Assembly (NCBI RefSeq): GCF_041146395.1
Contig: NC_090989.1
Span: 220,008,843 to 220,072,842 of the forward strand
Direction of reading: 5' to 3'
Source of the DNA: Eulemur rufifrons
Lineage: Eukaryota > Chordata > Mammalia > Primates > Lemuridae
DNA length: 64,000 bases
Positions within the stretch are counted from its first letter, which is position 1, and each line of letters begins with the position of its first letter. Below, in pieces: positions 1 to 12,464 of the stretch. The translations under genes were made by a program, and so were the position numbers. Below the pieces are notes generated by a model, which had not been told where the DNA came from, made no database searches, and worked only from the letters and a program-made list of their open reading frames with translations.

Positions 1-860
1 AATCCTTTAATAATATCATAGTATGAAACTGATAATGAACTTTCCCTGCTTCACATTTATAAAAGCATCTTGAACTGGATTATTTTTCATGTTGCAAAAT
101 TAGTGTGTATGTATTGTAGAAAATTTAGGAAAACAATAAAATAAAAAACACCCATAATCATACCATTTTTTAAACTTTGTTGCTTCTAACACACACACAC
201 ACATACACATACACATCCTCATATTTCACCCCAAAATGGAGTCCTATTCTACATGCACTTTTTATAACCAGTTTTTGTATTTAATAACCTACTGGCAATA
301 TCTTTACTTTTCATTAAATAATTCACAATATCAATGTTAATGTCCATACAGGATGTGAATATTACTAATATGTTGTATTATAATAATATGTAATAGTATA
401 TAGATATACTGATATGTTAATCAATTATTTTTGAATGTTTTAAATAACTTGAATTAGTAAACAATACTGTGATAAATATCTTTGTTGGAAATTCCTTGCA
501 AAATCTTGTTGACATACTAAATTGTGAAGAAATGTCCACTCTTATTACATTGTGTTTGAATCTTAGAGATATCTGCTGTTTATATGAATCCTTTTGAAAA
601 TAGTATTTGTCACATAAAAGAAGGGAATTCCTTCAATGGAAGTTTTTCTTTTAATTTTATTTTCATTTTTTGGAAACAAAAAGGAAGCTTTAATAATGAT
701 ACAGGTGTCAATTCACCAAGAAGTCTCAACAATTCTATATTTATATATTTTAAACAATATAGAATTAGTGTTTATAAGACAAGACTTATTTATTATTTCA
801 GAATATTACAGGAGTACAGATGTTTTGGTTACATGATTTGCTTTTGTGAAGTTTAAATCA
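1..860. other. Intergenic AT-rich DNA, no gene seen
   Basis: No open frame resembling a known protein and no recognisable young repeat. Positions 188-217 are a short (AC)n microsatellite with AT interruptions. The two short frames at 584-856 and 636-836 are of a size expected by chance in AT-rich sequence. Confidence 0.6.
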
Positions 861-2078
861 AAGTTGTAAGTGTGCCCATCCCCCAGATAGTGTGCACTGT
901 ACCTGTTAGATGTCAATTTATCCATCCCTCCTTCTCCCCTCCCTTCCACTTTGTTTCTGTTGAGTTTTACCATATGTGCACATGGGTGTTGATTGATTAG
1001 TTCCAATTTAATAGAGAGTATGTGTGATATTTGTTTTCCCATGCTTGTGATACTCCACTTAGAAGAATGGTCTCCAGTTCCATTCAGGTTGTCACAAAAG
1101 TTATTAGTTCATCATTTTTTGTGGCTGAGTAGTACTCCATAGTATACATATAACACATTTGTTAATCCACTCATGAATTGATGGGATCTTAGGTTTATTT
1201 CACATCTCTGCCATTGTGAATTGTGCTGCAATAAACATTTGGCTATATGTATCTCTTTGACAAAATGACTTTTTTCCTTTGGGTGAATACCCAAGAGTGG
1301 GATTGCTGGATCAAATAGTAGGTCTACTTTTAGTTCTGTGAGGTATCTCCATACTACTTTCCATGGAGGTTGTATTAGTTTTCAGTCTCACCAGCAGTGT
1401 ATAAGTGTTCTCTTCTCTCCACATCCATGCCAGCATCTGTTATTTTGAGACTTTTTGATAAAAGCCATTTTTACTGGGATTAGTTGATATCTAATTGAGG
1501 TTTTGATTTGCATTTCCCTAATGATTAGAGACTTTGAACATTTTTCATATGTTTATTGGCCATTAATCGATCTTCTTTTGAAAAACTTCTGTTCATATCT
1601 TCTGCCCACATTTTTATAGGGTGGTTTGATTTTTTTCTTGCTGATTTGTTTGAGCTCTTTATAGATTCTCATTATCAGCCTGGATAGAATGTATGTAGCA
1701 TGCAGATATTTTCTCCCATTCTGTGGGTTGTCTATTCACTCTATTGATTGTTTCCTTGGCTGTGAAGAAGCTTTTTAATTCAATCAAGTCCCATTTGTTA
1801 ATTTTAGTTGCTGCTGTGACTGCCTTTGGGGTCTTCTTAATTCTTTGCCTAACCTGATATTTATAAGAGTTTTTCCAACATTTTCTAGAATTCCTGTAGT
1901 TTCATGCCTTAGGTTTAAGTCTGTTATCCATTACAAACTGATTTTTGTGAGTGGTTAGAGGTGCAGATCGTGTTTCAGTCTTCTACATGTGGCTATCCAA
2001 TTTTTCCAGCACCATTTATTGAATAGGAATTCTTTTCCCCAGTGTATGTTTTTGCCTGCTTTGTCAAAGATTAGGTAG
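861..2078 (-). mobile_element. L1 3' portion, antisense (main arm of a twin-primed L1)
   Basis: On the minus strand this is the 3' end of an L1: the 3' UTR lies at low coordinates, followed by the ORF2 C-terminal region. The plus-strand text shows phrases characteristic of antisense L1, such as GGTGAATACCCAAGAGTGGG, the 'gctgagtagtactccat' motif and the 'agcaccatttattgaatagg' motif. The frame is riddled with stops, so it is an old copy. It joins a short oppositely oriented L1 piece near 2080. Confidence 0.85.
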
Positions 2079-2083
2079 CAGCT

Positions 2084-2205
2084 TCCTATGGAACCGGAAA
2101 AGATCCTGAATAGCCAAATCAACCTTAAGCAATAAGAACAAATTGGGAGACATCACTTTACCAGACTTCAAGCTATACTACAAGGCTATGGTAACTCTGA
2201 ATGGA
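2084..2205 (+). mobile_element. L1 ORF2 piece in opposite orientation (inverted 5' arm)
   Basis: This stretch reads as sense L1 ORF2 (the region of 'cctgaatagccaa', then 'ccagacttcaagctatactacaaggct'). That region of L1 normally lies just upstream of the part ending the preceding antisense fragment. Adjacent, opposite-strand pieces from neighbouring positions of one element are the signature of twin-primed L1 insertion. The 3' boundary is blurred by the pyrimidine tract that follows. Confidence 0.75.
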
Positions 2206-2214
2206 AGTTTAGAT

Positions 2215-2342
2215 GTAGACTTTCTCCTCCTTTTCCTTTCCTCTTCCTTCTTTCTTTCCTTCTTTCCTTCCTTCCTTCTTGCCTCCCTCACTGCCTCCCT
2301 CCTTCTTTCAGTCTTTCTTTCTTTCTCTCTTTCATTTTTTTC
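2215..2342. repeat. Polypyrimidine low-complexity tract (CTTT/CCTT)
   Basis: Almost pure C/T on the plus strand, with irregular CTTT and CCTT units. It immediately follows the inverted L1 arm. Confidence 0.85.
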
Positions 2343-4149
2343 ATCACACTATGGTATTAGGCTGGGGACATTACTTGGATCATTGCACATTCCTTTCCGG
2401 AGCTGAAATTATGACTAAAAGTGCATTTGAGGAAAGAGTCTTTGAGTGTGGGTAGTGATCAGAACAGCTGGGATGGAGACTGAAGGAAATGGCAAGGACA
2501 TTTAACATAGACATAAATGGAATATACTTAGTGCAAAAAGTTAGAATTTCTTGTGCTAGGAGAATAAATTTGAATCAAATATATTTTTTCCTTACAAATA
2601 TAAAATGCTAAATCTTGAAACCATCTGTACTCTTTCTGAAAGTTTGAAATTTGAATTTAGGTAAGTAAAGATGAAAAAGTCTAGGAATGCTGCTGTGTTG
2701 CCAAGCAACCTTGCTAATCTAAGAAGTCACAATCAAATGCCATCAAAAATTTGTCTACAATAAATGTGTCCCCAAAGCAAGTTAGTCAGCATCAGGTATT
2801 TGGTTTGGGAAGAGTTTGTAGGGAACCAAAAAATCCCCCAATGAGCATGAAATTATCTTCAGGCTATTTTGCCTTTCTTTTGGAATGCAAGCTCACGTAA
2901 GTCAACTCACTGGTCGCCAACTCAGATACAGTCAAGGAGATAAAATGCTTCCTGTTCCACCCTATGAAGGTGCTCACAATGAAATGAGAGGATCACCTCA
3001 ACAGACAGAGACTAGGAGGACATACTCTTATTCAGAGGACAGAAGCCCATGGCTAGAGTCGACTCACTGGGAAGCAGGTGTCCCATCTGGATCACCGTAC
3101 CTGACTGAAGAGCAAGAAGAGGATGAGAAGTTGTGCCTGTGCTCTTGCTCCTGGAAATGTTTCATTTAAGTTCAAATATCTCTTTTCCTTCTTGCCCAAA
3201 TGTTGGTTCCACCTATAGTTTTTTATTTTTATTTTTCTTCCCCTTCCTTCCCCAAAGAACTGCTTTGGAATTTGTTGAAGATAAGAATGTATCATTCTTT
3301 ATTTAATGAGTCTGGCCAAGGTGAAACTTCTGGGATTTTTTAAGAAAATGACTCAAAATTATTAGTTGACCCTCTTCCTTACCTGTGAAGACATATGTTT
3401 GTTTAAAAGCCAGAGAACCTTAAGCCTTGATTCCCTATGGGGTTAAGAAGGAGGATTGATGGAGACATATGACTAAGAAGAAAGCCCTTCTCTTCTCTGA
3501 CATAGGACCCGACAAGAATGGATATTCACATCTACATGTTGATTTATATCTTGTTTTACTTTTTGGAATGCATAAACCTTTCCTAGCTGTTCTTGAATGA
3601 AGATATCAGAACCTGTTCATTGTTGGCCTGGAAAGTTGTGACTGGTTTTAGACCCAGTAGGGAAGGTCTGTTAGCTACCAAAAATATTTAATTAAATGTG
3701 AAAAATACTTTGGGGTTTTGGCCTTTAAGAAGATAGGACCCTCTAATTGTTATTTTTATTCTCCTCTTAGAACATTTATAATTGTTTTTGCAGTGGATAA
3801 TTTATGTTATTTGGGTGAGTTATTATAAATATGAGTGTGTGGGCTGCTTACATATGTTAGGGCAATTGTGTTAACCTGTTACTCTTAGCTTTTGTTATAT
3901 TAATAGAGAAATGATTTGATACTTTAGTAATTCTTTAGTGCGCTATTGGAGAGCATTATTTGACATAGCTTTCAAATTTTATAGAAGTGTCTTAATAGGG
4001 GTACTATGAATTTATTATTTATGTTACTAAGGTGCTGAAACTTATTTAATGCTAAACAGCATACTAAACTTGGAATATATGGGTTATAGTTTTCATATTA
4101 TTTAGATTTGCTTACTATTCCAAATTGGTAATCCTCTCAAATAAGTAAT
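2343..4149. other. Intergenic, unclassified; holds one 94-codon frame
   Basis: Slightly less AT-rich than its surroundings. A frame at 2885-3169 (+) would encode 94 residues, with a Gln/Glu-rich middle and a Cys-rich C-terminus containing CLCSCSW. I recognise no family, splice context or promoter, and the length is compatible with chance. It may be the remains of an old retrotransposon or pseudogene. Confidence 0.4.
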
Positions 4150-4290
4150 TATTCTCCCTATTTTATTATTATTATTATTTTATTTTAGTAGATTTAGGGG
4201 ATACAAGTGGTTTTTTGATACCTGGGTTAATTGTATAGTGGTGAAGTCAGGGATTTTATTGTACCCGTCACATGAATTTTGTAACACTTT
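4150..4290 (-). mobile_element. Probable old L1 3'-end fragment (antisense)
   Basis: A TTATT-rich start followed by 'tttaggggatacaagtgg' and 'ttgtatagtggtgaagtc' resembles the antisense 3' UTR of older primate L1s. The piece is short and degenerate, so the family is uncertain. Confidence 0.45.
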
Positions 4291-5455
4291 ATAATGTTTT
4301 AAAAGTAACACCAGCTGATTCTAGAATATAGAGAAACATTAGAACACTGAAGAAAAGAAAAAAGTTCCACATTCATAGCATTTAGAGATATAAATGGTTA
4401 ATTTCCTTCTGGTTTTTAACTCGTTTTAACTCTTTTTATCTTTATAAAATATTCTCCTTTATGTCCATTGACATTATTTTATATTCTCCCACTCTATTAT
4501 TATTGTATATTTCTGTGTAAGAACTATACATAAAAATGTTCTATGTAAAATACTATATATAATAATACATTTATTATATACATATATAAATACTATATAT
4601 AATACTATGATATATATGATAAGAATAATATTTTTATTTAATTTAAATAGTGATCCATTTCCTTATGTGATTATAATGCCTTAATAATAGATCTGTTTGT
4701 GATGATGCAGTAAGTTACAATGAAACATGTATTTTGGTGGCAATTATGTATTTTTGTCTCATTATGAATGAATGGGCTTATCTATAAAAGAGATCTAAAG
4801 ATATCTCTTAGTGATACATGCACATACTTGGTTCAACAGTACTTTGTAATTGTAGTTATTGTTCTTAAACACTGGTTTCTTTTTCTTTGGAATGTATTTC
4901 TGTTTTGTTATGTAGTTGCAGTCAAGGATGTGGGTAAAATTTCAAGTTTTGTCTTGTTGAAATTTGTAATTAATTATCTTTTATTTTCTTTTGAAATATA
5001 GAATTAATACTCAGTGGGAAATAAAAATTTTTAAATGGGTTTAAAACTGATGTATCAAGAGGAATCATAAACTTTTTTGATAAAATAGTCATTCCTGGTT
5101 TAGAGAAGTTTCTTTTGGCACGTATACTTTAAAAATATGAATGCTTCTAAATTCATGGTTATTTTTACTAGTATCAACTATACATTACAGGGGAACTGGT
5201 AAAGAACAATATTGAATAAGTTCAAAACATTGCTGTGATTCTAAACAATCACTTAAAATTTGACTTTAGTTATAATAAATGATCAGTGTTATCTAAGGAA
5301 AAATTATATCTCTGACAATTGTGTATTTGCACAAATGAACTTTCTAATGCATCTGACATGATTCACTAATACCTAGAGTTTGTTCTTACGTGTTTTATCT
5401 GAAGATATAAATCTGAGACATGTCTTGATAAACATATCAAGATACCATGCCTAGA
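4291..5455. other. AT-rich intergenic DNA, no gene seen
   Basis: Contains TATATA-rich low complexity at about 4550-4625. The 77-codon frame at 4768-5001 is hydrophobic simply because it is T-rich, and nothing supports it as a gene. Confidence 0.6.
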
Positions 5456-5458
5456 ATC

Positions 5459-5636
5459 ACATATATATATATAATGTAATACATATCCATGTATATATAT
5501 AAGCATATATGTGTATATGTATATGTGTGTATATATATACACACACATTAAAGACATATATAATGTCTTATATATTATTATTAACACATAATAATATATG
5601 TGTTTATATTATATATATAATGTCTTTAATCAATCA
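5459..5636. repeat. TA/TG simple repeat with self-complementary segments
   Basis: Alternating TA runs with TG and CA stretches (tgtgtatatatatacacaca near 5525-5546 is self-complementary). A second inverted pair lies around 'gacatatataatgtc'. The 73-codon minus-strand frame here is only translated TA/TG repeat. Confidence 0.8.
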
Positions 5637-5654
5637 CAAGCACTCAGTGAGTAG

Positions 5655-5920
5655 CACAGCATAATAATCGTTAAAAGCACTCATCTTGGACCAGATTGAT
5701 TTGCTTCAAATTCTGGTTTTCCCATTTATTATACAAGCTGTGTAACCCTAGGAAAGTTATTGAATCTCTTTGTGCTTTAATTTCTCATGTATAAAATGGG
5801 AATAATGGTACTTATTGTTATAAACATTAAATTAGTTAATATATGGAAAGCACTAAGAACAGTATCTGGCACTTATTAAGTGCTGTTTAAACATAAGCTA
5901 CTCTTCTGGTTACTATTACC
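5655..5920 (+). mobile_element. MIR SINE
   Basis: It follows the MIR consensus in order: an 'agcataataatcgttaaaagcac' type start, 'caagctgtgtaaccctaggaaagtta', 'tataaaatgggaataatggtactta', 'gcactaagaacagtatctggca' and a tail near 'agtgctgtt'. It is a diverged ancient tRNA-derived SINE. Confidence 0.85.
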
Positions 5921-6139
5921 TTAGCATCCTTCTATGTACTATGAGGCCTCTGAAAATGCCTGCTTTCATAAAAGCTTAAAATATAAAACAGAAGATAAGA
6001 ATTATAAATTAGATGTAATGGTGAACAAATAACAAAGTATTAAGATAGTATTAATCTTCTACTTTTAAGATGACATCATTGTACATCTTTCTCATCTTAA
6101 ATATGGTTATAGCCTTCACAGCTTCTAATTTAATACCAA

Positions 6140-6335
6140 CAAATCTTTACTAGCTCTGTGACTTTGGCCAAGTTACTTAACCACTTTGTGACTGTAAAAT
6201 GGGGAAAATATTAATGGCACTTATCGTAAGATTATTGTGAAGATTAAATGAGTTAATAAATATATAGGGTTTGGAAAAGTGCCTTGCATACGATAAATTC
6301 TCTATGAGTATTAGCTATCATCATCATCTATATTT
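6140..6335 (+). mobile_element. MIR SINE (second copy)
   Basis: Second MIR in the same orientation: 'tagctctgtgactttggccaagttacttaacc', 'tgtaaaatggggaaaatat', 'gtgaagattaaatgagttaa' and 'aagtgccttgcatacg' all match the MIR core and 3' region. The 5' end is missing. Confidence 0.85.
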
Positions 6336-6950
6336 TAGTTTTTATGTAAGGTTATAATCTTCACAGTTTCAGTTCACTGGGAAAAAATACTTACTAAGTG
6401 TATAAAATGAGTGACAAACTACCAAGAAGAGCATAAGTTAAAATGGAAAAAAAAAAAGCAGCTTCTAATAAGAGTTATGCTATTTATTAAGTACCTTCTA
6501 TTACCCAATATATACTATTGCAGGGCCTGAAACTACACATTTTATGTGTGAGGTATGACTTTTAAAAAGTAATTCAGAAATATGTAAATGAAAGAATAGA
6601 CAGTACATTATCAGGAAAATATAGCAAAAAGTCCTATCATTGATATATAATATTGATATGCACAAGGTATAATTCAGTACAAAAAGCATTCAGCAGGATT
6701 AAGACATAAACGTAATGCTAAAGGTTATAATTTACCATGAAGATGAAATGGGTACTTCAATAATAATGAATATATCTGATTTTCAAGTGTTTATGAAAAC
6801 ATTGACCCAAATTTGTTTTTCTATTAGATCATATAAAAGAAAGACCTCATTACATTCCAAAAAGCAGGCATAATGCAAATATCATTCCCTGAATACAGTT
6901 CAACTAACCACAAAACAGTACATAGATTTCTACTTGGAAAAAATAAGAAT
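6336..6950. other. Intergenic, nothing recognised
   Basis: AT-rich, with an A11 run near 6444. No coding or RNA feature is supported. Confidence 0.55.
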
Positions 6951-6954
6951 TTGT

Positions 6955-7560
6955 GTTAAATAATTATTGAGTTGAAGAGGAATATAAACGATATTGTAGC
7001 TTTGCTAAAAACAATGACAATTAAGACATTATGTATCAGAATCTATGGGATGCAGCTAAAACAATGCTTACAGGAGAATCTCACTAATCTTAAAGAAAAG
7101 ATAATACAAATGGCATTTAAACAGCTTCAGAGCATAGGAAAAATGACAAAAATTACCAATTTTTTTTCATGTAAAAGAATAACAATGATTTTCAAAATCA
7201 ATGATTGAACCATAAAGGAAACGACAGGATAATAACACACATGAATATTGATGTAAAATCTTAACTAAAATATTAGCAAATAGAATCCTACACAGTTAAT
7301 AATGTATCACAATCAGATGGGGTTTATTCCTGGAATATAAGAATGCTTCAATATTAGAATAAATATTAATAAATCTAAGGAGAGAAATCATATCATCTCC
7401 AAGGGCATTTGACAAAGTTAAACACCCATTCCTGACTAAACAGAGACTTTCAATAATATACATGTGCATACATATGTGTTATACTTCATACCACAAATCA
7501 ATATAATATTGCCTATACTGATTTATTGCATCCAAACGATTAACTGAAGATCTATCAACC
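6955..7560 (+). mobile_element. Old L1 ORF2 fragment, sense
   Basis: The 78-codon frame at 6972-7208 contains IRIYGMQLKQCLQENL, which lines up with the ORF2 linker region that reads NLWDTAKAVLRGKF in the intact L1 of this window. Downstream DNA continues into RT-domain text ('cagatggggtttattcctgg', 'ggcatttgacaaag'). The frame is broken repeatedly, so this is an ancient mammalian L1. Confidence 0.75.
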
Positions 7561-7587
7561 CTAAGCTCTAGCTTCTTGTTCACAAGA

Positions 7588-7970
7588 TGTTTTGGAATGA
7601 ATTGTGCTCACCCACCTCCAAAATCGTAAGTTGAAGGCTTAATCCCCAATGTGACGGTATGTGAAGATAGGGCCTTTCGGGAGTTAACTAAGGTTAAATG
7701 AGGTCCTAAGAGTGGAATTCTAATTCAAAAAGTCTATATCCTTAAAAAAGAGGAAAAGACACCAAGAGTGAACAAACACACGCAGAAAATAGGCTATGTA
7801 AGGACACAGCAAGAAGATGTGTGTCAGGAGAGAGGCCTGACAGAAACCAACCTGGCTGCCACCTTGGTCTTAGACGTCCAGCGTCCTGAAGTGTGAGAAA
7901 ATAAATTTCTGTTGTTTAGGCCACCTCATCTGTGGTACTCTGCCATGGCAGCCTGAATGGACTGATACAC
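7588..7970 (+). mobile_element. MLT1-type MaLR LTR
   Basis: Solo LTR of the ERVL-MaLR MLT1 group. It begins near 'tgttttggaatgaattgtg', contains 'cttaatccccaatgtg', 'aggacacagcaagaag' and 'gagaaaataaatttctgttg' (polyadenylation region), and ends at 'ggactgatacac'. An internal region is not evident. Confidence 0.8.
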
Positions 7971-8399
7971 AAGAAATATAGGGATAAAATCAACAAGTTA
8001 AACACATTCTATCACAAGAAAGTGATAGACTAATCTAGAATTTGGATATTTTACAGGAAGAGACCCTGGTTCCTTCTACACACATTTGCCACACAGAAAA
8101 TGGATTCAAACTAAAGGAATGTGTTGCCCTTACTAGGGTCCTGGTTAGGACAATAAAATGATGAAGGACTTTTGAAAGATGACTGAGAAATTTGAGTATG
8201 AACTTGGTATTAGGTAATATTAAGGATACATTATTAACTTTCTTAGGTGTGGAAAAAATTTTTGTGTAGGAAATGTTTACTTAAAGTAAATACTGAAGTA
8301 CTTATGTTTGGTATTTCATGTTACCTAATTGACTTTAACTATTTAAGTGTACAGAAATTCCAGAACCTCTTATGAGTCATAAACTGACCCAAGGTATAT
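7971..8399. other. Intergenic, nothing recognised
   Basis: AT-rich DNA between an LTR and a GC-rich block. No feature is supported. Confidence 0.5.
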
Positions 8400-9240
8400 T
8401 TATACTGGGAGGAAATGTTCACATAGCCGGGCCAGTTGGTTCCTCCCCACTAGAGCCCGGTCCTCTCCCTGCTGGGTCCTTCTAATCACGTTTTATGAAA
8501 GAAGAGGCCAGAGGCCTTTGTCAGTGCACACTCAGGAATGAGTTTTGGACTTTGGAGCTGAGAAGGGAAATTATGAGCCCTATAAGTTCAGACTTCAGAA
8601 ATGTTAATGACTTTCCTCACCCAGGCTGACCTGAGATAGGTCAACTGAAATCCACAAGCACTCTCTCACCCCCGTGTCCCCTCTTCTCTCTCCACACACA
8701 AAGGGACAAAGGAAATGGGGTGCTGCCTCCAGTAAGGTGAAGAAACCTTTAGGAAACTGAACCTCTTAGACGCGACAGCTACACACTCTGGACCAAGGAC
8801 AAAAACGACTACCAGAGGGCTCTAGGGAATGAACAAAACCAGGAAGGTTTTGCAGGGGAGTTGAAATGTGGAGGGTGCAGTCCCCTTGGGCGAACTCCCC
8901 ATGTTTTATGCAGCCTTGGTGGCAGCAGTGGGTGCAGGGGTCAGCGCAAACTCCCTTGGGCAGCCTGCCATTTCCTTCTAGAGCAACAAGGACACCAGAT
9001 CACCCAGGGTTGCCAGACAGTGAGAAGGGAATGCCAGAAAAATGGCCAGAGAAGGAGAGCCCCAAATTCTGTACATAAACTCTGCACCAGTCTCTGGCAG
9101 ATCCCTGAACAGTCTCTGGCATGCACAGGCCAGACTGAAAGGAGGCTGAAGTGAGATCAGAGCTTCCCCCAGCACAGTCAGGACAGAGTCCCCACTGGGA
9201 GTCCAATCAAGCTACTGTCCTGGTAGAACTTGGCAGCAAT
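8400..9240. other. GC-rich unexplained block
   Basis: Clearly richer in G+C than its flanks. Several overlapping 60-97 codon frames occur on both strands (longest 8861-9154 +), which is typical of a GC-rich non-coding block. It could be an LTR or the 5' region of an old retroelement, but I cannot assign a family. No splice-site pair or conserved domain is visible. Confidence 0.4.
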
Positions 9241-10675
9241 GCTCTTCAGAGGAATACAGTAGAATAGAAAATATAAGGTAGAATAAACTGCAATGCAATA
9301 CAATGCAAATCTGCAATGCTCTGCTTTTATCTTTTAACTATTGAGTTCGGGTCTTCATTTTTCAGACCTTTTATATTAATACATTTTCAAAAGAGGAATC
9401 TAATATTAAGATATTTGGTTAATTTACACTTTATCTAAAATGTTTTGTAAGAGACATTTGACATTTAAGGAACTCTTGTGATCCTTTTTTAAAAATAAGC
9501 TTTTGTCAACACTATACTTTGAGGTAGAAAGTTGTGCTATGCCAAGAAAAACCGGAATGCAAATGTTGGCTTCATTCAAGTGGTCTGTAGCTCTTCCATG
9601 CTGTGTCTTGTTCTGAGAATTGCTTAACTTTAAAAAAAAAAAATGAACTTTATGACTAAGTTGGTGTGAAATATTTTTTTCTAGTAAAATCTTAACTAGT
9701 AAATACACTGCAATAAATTTTGTCTCTGGAAGAACTGGTGTACCTAGAAAACATGTTCTAATTTTTTTTAACCATTATAAATTTCAAGTCAGGTATTGTG
9801 TCAATCAATTGACTTGTTAGATTTGAGAGCATAATTTACCTTTATTCTAAAAAACTCATGTTTTGTTTTGTGTTTTTACTTTGGAAATCTTTATGTCACT
9901 TAAGAAACCAAAGTATTATTCAGCTGAATGACTTAACAACATTTACACTGACGATTTGCACAGCTGAGAACCTTCACCTTCTGATTTCCAGCCTTGAGCT
10001 ATTTCACTGCAGTGTGTTGCCTTTTCTAACCATCTGTGTAGACACTAAGTTAAAGTTACCTTTTTTTTTTCCTAAAAGGAGAGAATCTTTTTATTTTTGA
10101 AGGACAATAAGTTGAAAATACTAAGTTACAATATTGACCAATGCTGCTTATGTTGTAGCTATACATAAGTCTAGAATCTGGCCCTGCATTCTAGACAGGG
10201 GCATGGCGCTGATGGAGTGAGTTCTGGCCACATAAAGATAAATACAAAATGACTAAAGACCTTTATGTTTGCTTCTCAACACAGGAACACTCACTCTTAT
10301 CTTGCTTGCTCATTCATCCATTTTACAAATGTTTGTGGCTCAAAAAGGAGGCTTGAAGTGCTGCTCTAGACTCCAGGTAAATAAGTGATATTTTCTGTCT
10401 CCAATCCTGCTGAATTTGGAGCCAAGAGGAGCATGGTGGAATGGGAGTGGGGAAAAGGAAGAAAGGAAGAAAAACAGATATTATTAGGCTATGGATTATC
10501 TCCTGCCAATATTCTAAAAATTAATAAATTTTTCCTTATTTATTTCACTTTAGTTGTTTGATTATCTTAAATCTTTGTCTTATGTCTCTGCCTTTATGCT
10601 CTCTCTGTCCAGACTCTGATCCCCTTGAAAATTACTATGAAACGTGGTCCATGTAATTTAACTTAAATGAGACTT
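9241..10675. other. Intergenic, nothing recognised
   Basis: No recognisable repeat family or gene. Short A/T homopolymers occur at about 9631-9643 and 10060-10070. The frames at 9424-9708 (-) and 9858-10100 (+) lack any supporting feature. Confidence 0.5.
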
Positions 10676-10678
10676 TTT

Positions 10679-11272
10679 TTACAGTAGCCCCTCCCCCCAA
10701 GGCGGATACATTCCCACACCCCAGTGGATGCCTGAAACCACGGACAGTTCTGAACCTCATATGTAGTATGCACAGGTTTCTTTTTCCTTCTTCACAATGT
10801 CATGGATAGAACATTCATTCTTAGCATAGATCTTAGCAACCTCATCATACGATTTTTTTTTTTTCCTTGTTAAGAACTTTCACCTTTTCACTTAAAAGAA
10901 GCACTGTATGTCTTCTCTTTGGCATATCTGAATTGACAGTGTCACTAATCTTGCACTTTCATGCCATTATTAAATAAAATAAGGGTGACCTGAGCAGCAG
11001 AGCTGCGATACTGTGACAGTCGGTCTGATAACAGAGATGACCAGCAAGAGGTGAGCAGGCGGGTAGCATCTGCAGTGTGGACACACCGCTGCATCCACAG
11101 GAACTGAAACCACAAAAGGGGACAATGGCACATGCTATGTAGTATTGTCCTTGCAATAATTTTCTTTTTGTTGTGTAGTGGTTTTACCCTGTGAGCTTCT
11201 AGAAAGTTGTTTGCTACCTCCCTCTCCATCTCCTTCCTCATCCTGACTTTCATTTTAGCAGAGACTACAGTA
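10679..11272 (+). mobile_element. MER2-like Tigger-derived DNA transposon (non-autonomous)
   Basis: It starts TACAGTAGCCCCTCCCCCC and then has the diagnostic 'ccccagtggatgcctgaaacca'. Further in come 'gagctgcgatactgtgacagtcggtctgataac' and 'gcgggtagcatctgcagtgtggac', and it ends near 'gactacagta'. This order of landmarks is that of MER2/Tigger1-related mariner-type elements. The overlapping 102-codon minus-strand frame is not a host gene. Confidence 0.75.
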
Positions 11273-12464
11273 TAATGACCCCACTGGCTTAGGATTTATT
11301 AAGGCATTTATTTGATTTGTTAAGAACCTCTCTGTGCACCCATAAAATAACAAAATGATCCCAGTGTGTAAATGTAGTTGCAAACTTGTGGCCTAAAGAA
11401 AGAAATTCAGAATAAAAACTTTAAGCAATAGCATAAATGCTACAATTGCCTTTGCCAACTTCCCCTGGCAAATATTTGGGAGAATGGGTTTTCCAGGGAC
11501 AGATAAAAGGATTAAAAGCAGTGCTGAAGACTAGGGACCCCCTATATTCCTGAGGTGGCATCTTAAACTCTGATTTCTCAGTGCTTTTCCCTCAGGATTC
11601 ACATTTCTGATGTTCTCTCTTCCAGGTAATATTCTCTCTTCATGCTAATATTTACACACCTGTGGCTATCTTTATGTAAATAAGCTATAAATAATTGTAA
11701 TATTAATAAAAACACATGAGTGCATGGTACTTGAAATTTAAATCTACTTCAAATTCAATGCCACCTTCCACAGCCAAGAAGTTGTATGCCGAGTCAATGG
11801 CTTCGTGTTTTGCTTCTGCTCAGCCTTGAACTGGTCACCAATCACTGTCTTTCCACAGCCTCAGAGAAGATCAAAACTCTTCTCCCAGAAATATGTACTG
11901 AACAGAGTCTTCCAGAAACCTTCGTAATTTGCACTTCACTGATCCCAGAGAGATTTTGGTGAATCAGGTGCTTTCTGCTCCTGTTTGCCAACACAAGTTA
12001 TGAAACTCCTGTATCTCTGAACCAATCTAATGCTAGCAAGTATGAGACCTCAAACCACACATAGGGTGCAGATCTTTCCTTACCACAGCCCTAGGGCTGC
12101 ATGTGTATGTGGTTTCTTCTTGCAAATCCTTTTTATATGTCTCTTCTAAGGCTACAGCCAATAATTGATACCCGTGGATTGGCTTTTTCAAGATTGAGTT
12201 GTTTCTCTTCATAGTGGAAAAGTTAAGCAAGAGTTGTTTTTAAGATTATGTATTTGGGATAGAGTTTTGAGGGCGAGTGTCCTTTCAAAGTCTTATCTGT
12301 GATTATAATAGTGACCACAAGCCAAAGTATGCCATGTATTTTTTCAATAAGTAAGGAATTTTATTTATTGAATTTCATAACTTAATGTGACTTTTCAACT
12401 AGGACGAAATAAAAAATAACAAAGTGAGCACTCTTGTAATACTATTACTTGCTTGCCTCAATTT
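11273..12464. other. Intergenic, nothing recognised
   Basis: Mixed composition. The segment at about 11750-12240 is less AT-rich but matches no family I can name. Short frames only. Confidence 0.45.
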
